From: Podaxis mareebaensis
Taxonomy: Eukaryota > Basidiomycota > Agaricomycetes > Agaricales > Agaricaceae
NCBI GenBank assembly: GCA_018524725.1
Contig: JAEUWP010000351.1
Coordinates: forward strand, 1-62,963
Length of the DNA: 62,963 bases
Direction of reading: 5' to 3'
Shown here: in pieces, positions 57,580 to 62,963 of the stretch
How positions within the stretch are numbered: the stretch's first letter is position 1
How the letters are laid out: each line of letters begins with the position of its first letter
Position numbers and translations under genes: made by a program
Notes under the pieces: model-generated
Told to the model about the DNA's origin: nothing
Database searches by the model: none
The model's input: the letters and a program-made list of their open reading frames with translations, nothing else

Positions 57580-59632
57580 ATGGATTCATCACCAACTGAT
57601 ATTATGCTATCCAGGAAATGAAAGTGAACCAAGAAGAGCAATGCACTGGTTGAAGGGGATGATGAAGCAGTGGGCATTGTGACCTTTGATACAATTATAA
57701 GAAACACACCAGTGGGCCCATCAGCATAATGAGTTGAAGTACCATTGAGACCAATTTTGAAGCTAGAAAGAACACAAAATACTCAGAGGGAAAATGTAAC
57801 CATGGCTGCACCAGAGGGGCCTGTTGAAGTTGACAATTTATTGCCAGAGCCAGAGGAGCAAATATATATGAATAAGATCAATATCCCAAAAAAGTCCAAG
57901 CCTGCCATATAAGCTCATGCTAAATAGACATTGTAGCAACATATATGGATAGAGGAATTTTGTCAGCATGTAGATGGCTTGCTGCAAGTACAGCTTGCAA
58001 GGGAAGTGTTGCTGAACAATGGATTATATGTGCAGTGTGACACTCAACAACAGGCAATATAGCATTGCAATGATTGCACATTGCCTCAATTATTGTGCTG
58101 TTTTTGCATATAAAATACACACCATGAAAATCCCCTGCACAGTGTGCAGTGCTGGACTGGCACCTTTTTTCAGCCAGCTGCTTTGGGAAGTCAGTACATT
58201 CCTCTTAGTGTCCCATCAGTCAGGGCCAAAGGCTACAAATTGTTTCAAGAAGCAAATGAGGGTCCTAGAGAGCCTACAGCTCATCAAGGATGAGGAAGAG
58301 CAAGCATTGTTGAAAACATGGCTGGCAGAATGCAGTGAACTGCCAGAGAGCTTGTCAAGTGCTGGTTGTGAAACTGCCAGTGGGAGTGATGTAGAATATC
58401 AAGAAGATAAAATAGAAAGACCAGAGGGGCTAGATGGGGATGCAAGCAACATCAAAGAAATGGGCAATTATCTAATGGAGCAGTATCCAGGGCAGGCCTT
58501 CCCAGGCCTGGTTCTATGGCAGGATGCATTCAATAATGACTATGTCTAGATTATCCATGTTAATGGTGTCCATCATTGGGCATTAGTGACCTGTTTATGC
58601 TAAGGTGCCAAAGCCATGCATACTGACCTCATGTACTGCTAATTGGTTCTGGCAACATTCAGTTGTTACCAGATGCTCTTTACAATGGTAGTACTTGATG
58701 ATTTTGGACTTTCCAACTTAGAATGCAAAGTGTCTACCTATCAATATTTCCAGAAACTGTGTTGTCTAACACACCCAATGGAGCCAGGAAAAACACCAAA
58801 CTTATATTAAGAACTCTTAAGAGTGTCCCATTTGTGGCAATGGATAAAAAAGAAAAAGTGGGCAGGTCATGAGCATTGTGCCAGTACTGTTGAAGAGCTG
58901 ATACCAGGCAAGCTGGCAATTTTTTATCTAACATATCCCCAACCAAACATCAACATAGCAGAAAATTGGAAAGATGATCCTACCAGGTGTTTGTGCCAAA
59001 TTTAGAAAGCCATAAACCTAGTTAACTGGGGCTCAGGTGGGTATATAGGTGATTTTTTATGGCTGATGGCAACATGAAAGCTGACCATGTCTGGCAGAGG
59101 CATTCCTCTGAGGTTTGGCTTTCTGAGGGTGGCAGAATGTTCTCAAAATGAGAAAGCTATAAGAAGTTCTTGGAAGAAGCTGTGGAACATGTTAACATAC
59201 ATCTGCCTTCTAAATTGCCAGTGGGGATCAACTGGCACTCACAGCAGTCAGAAATTGATGATATTGCTGCAGAAGGCACTGTATCAAGCAAGATTCCATG
59301 CTGTTGATTTGGTGATGTGTGGATCAAAGGCATGCAATATCACTGGCATAGTCACTATTGCCTGTGCCTGGCACAGTTGTTTTGCACCAAGCTCAATTGC
59401 AGATCTATTTTATGGTGAACAACAGAAGAATATTGACTGGGTGCTTTTGTAGGCCTTGAAAACCACAAATCTTAATCCAGAGCAGGGAGCAATGCTCATT
59501 TACAACATTACTTGCCAATATTTTGTTCACCTCCAAGACCACATTAGTCACTTGCTACTGGAAGGCCTGCAGCTCAATTGTGGCATCAGCATATTCCATG
59601 TTCATGGGCACAAAGAAGAATGGCTTTTCTAG
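57580..59632 (+). pseudogene. KDZ transposase, copy B, truncated by an LTR-type element
   Basis: The start MDSSPTDIM aligns with MDDSPCNVM of copy A. Recognisable blocks: EGDDEAV...TIIRNTPVGPS, the CxC2-type region (IIHVNGVHHWALVTC, then LAIFYLTYPQPNINIAENWK), the core FHAVDLVMCGSKACNITGIV, ADLFYGEQQKNIDWVLL and IFHVHGHKEEWLF. Stops stand at former Trp or Gln codons: TAG at 58547 (VWIVHV in copy A), TAG at 59450 (LLQALK in copy A) and TAG at 59630. The coding match ends abruptly at 59632, where TGTTATAG begins. Confidence 0.8.
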
Positions 59633-61491
59633 TGTTATAGCCTAAACTGTTTTCAGTCATGAAAGTAGTGTCTAGATTATAATATAATTGAGTTTTACAG
59701 GTAGAATAACAGACTATGAATCCATACTAGAAGAAGCCTCAGCACCTTGTGAGGATCAACCCAGTAGTATAGTCTAGGTATCTAAATTGGGAAAACTGTA
59801 CTGACTAGATGCACCCATATGCCATTGATACAGTATTACTGAAGTCAGGATTATATTACTAAAGACTACTCATCATTCACATCCTTGCAAGGATCCTTTC
59901 TCACAGGAGTGATACTAGAGATTATCTTGTTCAGTAGTATGCTTAGCTGCCACTATGTACCAAAGACCTAAATCAGCTATGACCTCAGTAGATGAAGTCC
60001 AAGTCAGAAGAGAGACTACCTAACTAAGGGATTGATGTGTCATCTCAGTAGATGTGATTCACTGACCTCATGAGCTACCAAACTAAGTGACTCATTAACA
60101 GTTAGTGATCTTAATCAACTTAGTGAGAAACATGGAGAATAAAGATTCATAATACTATCAAGTCAGGAATGACAAATGGTATTATACATACAGTAGACTT
60201 GGTCAGTGAAAGCTGATAAATATCATATGTGTGTACTTTATCAGTCCATGTGTTCAGTAGAAACACATATGTGTCCACTATCAGAACACCCTATTAAGCA
60301 GAGAACAATGTAGATTACAAATTATATAACTCTGTACTTGTATGCATAATCCTTTGTTGAGTCAGAACATTATAATATTAGATTGTAATCACTCCCAACT
60401 TATAATATAAAATCCCCTCAATGATATGAGGTGAAGCAAGGGAATTCCTGCTGAGCTTCACTTAGAGGGTTGTTGTATATTCAACAATCACTGAGTGATA
60501 GTTAAGCATTTATAGGAGTTTTCTTCAGTCAACACAACCTACTAGTGAGAGCTAGAACAAAGACCCAGTAGTTCCTCCAGGAGTTTCCATAAGTTGAGAA
60601 TCAGAAGTTAGCCTTAGCAGGGTTAACTAGGAGTACATTGCAGCTATGTATTGCTAGTCAGAGCACTCATCAGTATGAGTTGGTATATTTCTAGTAGTAG
60701 TGAGGGATTGCTCTTGCTACCTTCAGTTCTTTGGTACTTGTGTATCATAGTAATACTATATCAGAGACTTGTCAATTTAAGAACAAACAGTCTAGTTTAG
60801 TCTTGAACTAGGAAATCACTGAGACCACCTTGCAACAGCATCCCAGAAGCTCTTGTGTTAAGCAAAGGTAACACCAAGCACATATACTTCCCTCACTCCT
60901 TCACAACTCTTACTTCTTCTTTAACATCCCTAGTGAGCATTTCAATCTTGTGTCACTTTATTATATCCTTCATTTCTGAATCAGAGTCCCCCACAAACTT
61001 GCTAGGGTATGGCTTTTGGTAATACTATTTTATATTTCATGTCCACATTACCCCTATTATTTGTTATATTACATAGTATTCCATTTGCTGCCCCATCATC
61101 TGGAGCCTACTGCAAGGGGGAGTTTCAGTTTTGATTGAGGTAGTAGTGTGATACTTTTTATTTTTATTTTATTTTATTTTTATTTGCCAGTCTAGTGACT
61201 ATACATCCATACAGGGGCAACCCATACTACAGAGCAAAAAGGTCTTTTACAGACTTAGTAGATGATGAGCAAGTTGCTGCACTGGAATAGGGCAGATAAA
61301 TGTGAAACTCATAGAGAGCTAGTTTATCACTGATATTAGATGACCCAGAGCATCCTTTAGGTTGTCTGATTTGAAGGTCACAAGCACCATCTAGCATCCC
61401 TTCAAGTACCAGTTCTATACAAATAAAAATAGAGCTCAGTTCATTAGCTGAACCTAGTTTTTCACTTGATCTTACAACATCAAGTAGACAG
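59633..61491 (+). other. Gene-free LTR/leader region of the retroelement
   Basis: No coding capacity. A TATAAAA-like box lies at about 60405 and an AT-rich (ATTTT)n tract at 61155-61186. GCAAGGGGGAG at about 61111 resembles a polypurine tract and hints at a composite structure. I could not define LTR borders. Confidence 0.4.
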
Positions 61492-62806
61492 ATGATACTG
61501 GGTCAGTTTGACCCATTTGTGAGTACCAGTTCACAACCACAGTATTCAGTGCAACCATCAAATAATAACCTGACTAGTACTACCAGGCACACAAACTCCA
61601 GCAGCAAAATGACAAAGGCATCACATATGCCTCAGCTATTCACAAATGGCACACCCAGATGGGATGGACATTTGTCTACCCTTAAAGATTACATATGGTG
61701 ATTAAACAGCCATTTTGAAATCTTGGAGGTCAATAATGACACTGAGAAAATCAAATGGGCTATTCACTACTTAGAACCAGAACTATGCAAGGAATGGGTC
61801 AGTCTCCCTGAATACACATGTGCAGACTGGGATGCATTCATGTGTAAGATTAATAAGGATTATGGGGGCACTCTCAATGATGACCAAGGTCATATTGAGG
61901 ATCTTCATAATCTAAGCAGAGAATACAGTGGCATCACACTATATGATGCAGACAATCTAATTGCTTTCAAACAAAAGTTTAATTATATTACAAACAAGTG
62001 TTTAGCAGATCCCATGGTAGTATCTAATAGAGAGTTAGTCAAAGCATTTGTCAGAATGCTTAGCCCAGATTTCCATGATGCCTTGAATACCAGACTTAGT
62101 ATTCAAGGAACATTAAAAGTTAATCAGCAAGGCAAGAGCCATATCAAAGACCCTTATGAAATTAAGGAGGTCATGGACAAAGCAGTCACACAGAAAAACT
62201 ATTGCCTACATGTTATAGTATGAATGCAGACATGGACAAGTAGAGACATTTTTATGAAACTCAGTACCACATGTGAAGTGAGAGCCTATGGAGCCTGCAG
62301 TCACATTAAGTACTGATGTAGAAACAGTTCAGCAAGAAGGGAACCATCTGAAAGATACTATGGAATTGAATCAACATAAGCTACAAAGCTCACTTGATTC
62401 CTTAAAGTCTACTCTTACCAGTGGCCTAGCTAAGGTCACATCAGGTGGCAATTATCATCAGCAAAATCAGTCAATGGGAGTACCACTGAATAATGGTCTC
62501 CCTCCAGTAGCAATTGACCAAGGATGTTTCTAGTGTAATGAACAGGGCCATCACTGGGTCATCTGCCCAGTTAAAATACAAGATGAAAAAGACAGAAAAA
62601 TTAAACAAGAAGGTTTGCAACTATGCTTTGTGAATGGCACTAGGATCCCATGCAAGCCTGGCTTGTCTATAAAACAGTGCATAGACAAGTACCTGCCACA
62701 AACTATAGCCATGATGATCTATGGCCCACCTGAGTTACCTCAGAATGATGATGAACCAGACATGGGTTATTCCAGCCCATTGTTACAAGGTTTCTTCTTT
62801 GGCTAA
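61492..62806 (+). pseudogene. Gag-like protein with CCHC knuckle, decayed
   Basis: The frame reads MILGQFDPFVSTSSQPQYSV and KASHMPQLFTNGTPRWDGHL to TGA at 61699. It then continues in the same frame with LNSHFEILEVNNDTEKIKWA, the helical gag core EYTCADWDAFMCKINKDYGG, and VKAFVRMLSPDFHDALNTRL to 62221. After a frameshift, the second part (62288-62806) ends in a zinc knuckle GCF*CNEQGHHWVICP (about 62521) whose third residue is TAG, then KQCIDKYLP and a stop at 62804. The layout (capsid-like helices, then CX2CX4HX4C) is that of an LTR-retrotransposon gag. Confidence 0.65.
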
Positions 62807-62963
62807 GCGACGCCTAAGTCGGAGCCTATCCTTGTAGATGGGGCGAGCAGGGGTCCTTGTCCTATACAGGTCTGAAGGGTTGCTCTTGTTTAACCTCGGG
62901 TGGCTGTTCACGTTGTCTCTAGGCAGCGAACTCGTATAGATCGCACACTCCGTAGGACAAGAC
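62807..62963. other. CpG-rich end segment
   Basis: From about 62803 (GCTAAGCGACGCC) CpGs become frequent, in contrast to the retroelement before it. GTCCTTGTCCTA and its inverse TAGGACAAGAC occur in this short segment, perhaps an inverted repeat of another element. No gene. Confidence 0.35.

Larger units (their letters stand above)
49871..59632. mobile_element. KDZ-family DNA transposon copy B (inverted relative to A, right part outside or displaced)
   Basis: Starts with a terminal repeat TAGTCTACCTACATTG like that of KDZ-A. It carries homologues of cargo genes 3 (minus), 2 (plus), 1 (minus) and the transposase (plus), in mirror order to KDZ-A. The transposase frame breaks at 59633 where an LTR-type element starts. 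CpG is almost absent and stops are frequent, so the copy is old. Confidence 0.8.
59633..62806 (+). mobile_element. LTR-type retroelement (gag-like region), inserted in KDZ-B
   Basis: Begins TGTTATAGCC exactly where the KDZ-B coding match stops. About 1.8 kb of AT-rich sequence with no ORF follows, then a gag-like ORF from 61492. A possible LTR end is GGTAACA near 60872; no second LTR is in the window, so the LTR limits are tentative. TATAATATAAAATCCCC at about 60400 could be the LTR promoter. Gag features point to Ty3/Gypsy or a relative; pol is not seen. Confidence 0.5.

Overview
The window is a transposon-dense stretch of a filamentous basidiomycete genome, most likely an agaricomycete. The evidence is KDZ-type transposase genes with their cysteine-cluster domain, a fungal dye-decolorizing peroxidase, a multi-intron agaricomycete-style cytochrome P450, introns of about 50-65 nt, and repeats that have lost nearly all CpG. 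Only about 40.1-49.0 kb looks like ordinary host DNA with normal CpG.

Layout. 1-1.5 kb: the 5' part of a LINE (copy 1, minus strand, cut by the window edge). 1.59-4.0 kb: a fold-back element with about 715-bp inverted arms. 4.556-39.659 kb: a giant KDZ transposon (KDZ-A) with ~100-bp terminal inverted repeats. It is interrupted twice: by LINE copy 2 (8793-15703, inside the transposase gene) and by a Ty1/Copia element (24737-39635, inside its right terminal repeat). The Copia element is itself interrupted by LINE copy 3 (29356-36280). With these removed KDZ-A is about 13.3 kb. It carries a transposase on the minus strand, a divergent cargo gene 1, a minus-strand cargo gene 2 with a cysteine cluster, a small cargo gene 3, and an exon-repeat gene behind the transposase.

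40.1-49.0 kb (host-like): a DyP peroxidase with a damaged catalytic motif, an 893-bp tandem duplication of unknown nature, and an apparently intact 510-aa P450. 49.1-49.87 kb: a decayed inverted third copy of the duplicated unit and a tRNA-like (SINE-like) sequence. 49.87-59.63 kb: a second, inverted KDZ element (KDZ-B) with the same cargo genes 3, 2, 1 and transposase, broken at 59633 by an LTR-type element whose gag-like region runs to about 62.8 kb.

The main signal is a repeat-directed mutational process. The two 634-bp Copia LTRs differ by 34 transitions, 1 transversion and no indel by my hand count, and 31 of these differences lie at inferred ancestral CpG. The Copia polyprotein frame is kept end to end but holds 14 nonsense codons, mostly TGA. 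LINE copy 3 keeps many CpGs and is almost intact, so it arrived late. The best candidate for an undescribed system is the conserved KDZ cargo set (genes 1, 2, 3 plus the exon-repeat gene), seen here in two related elements.
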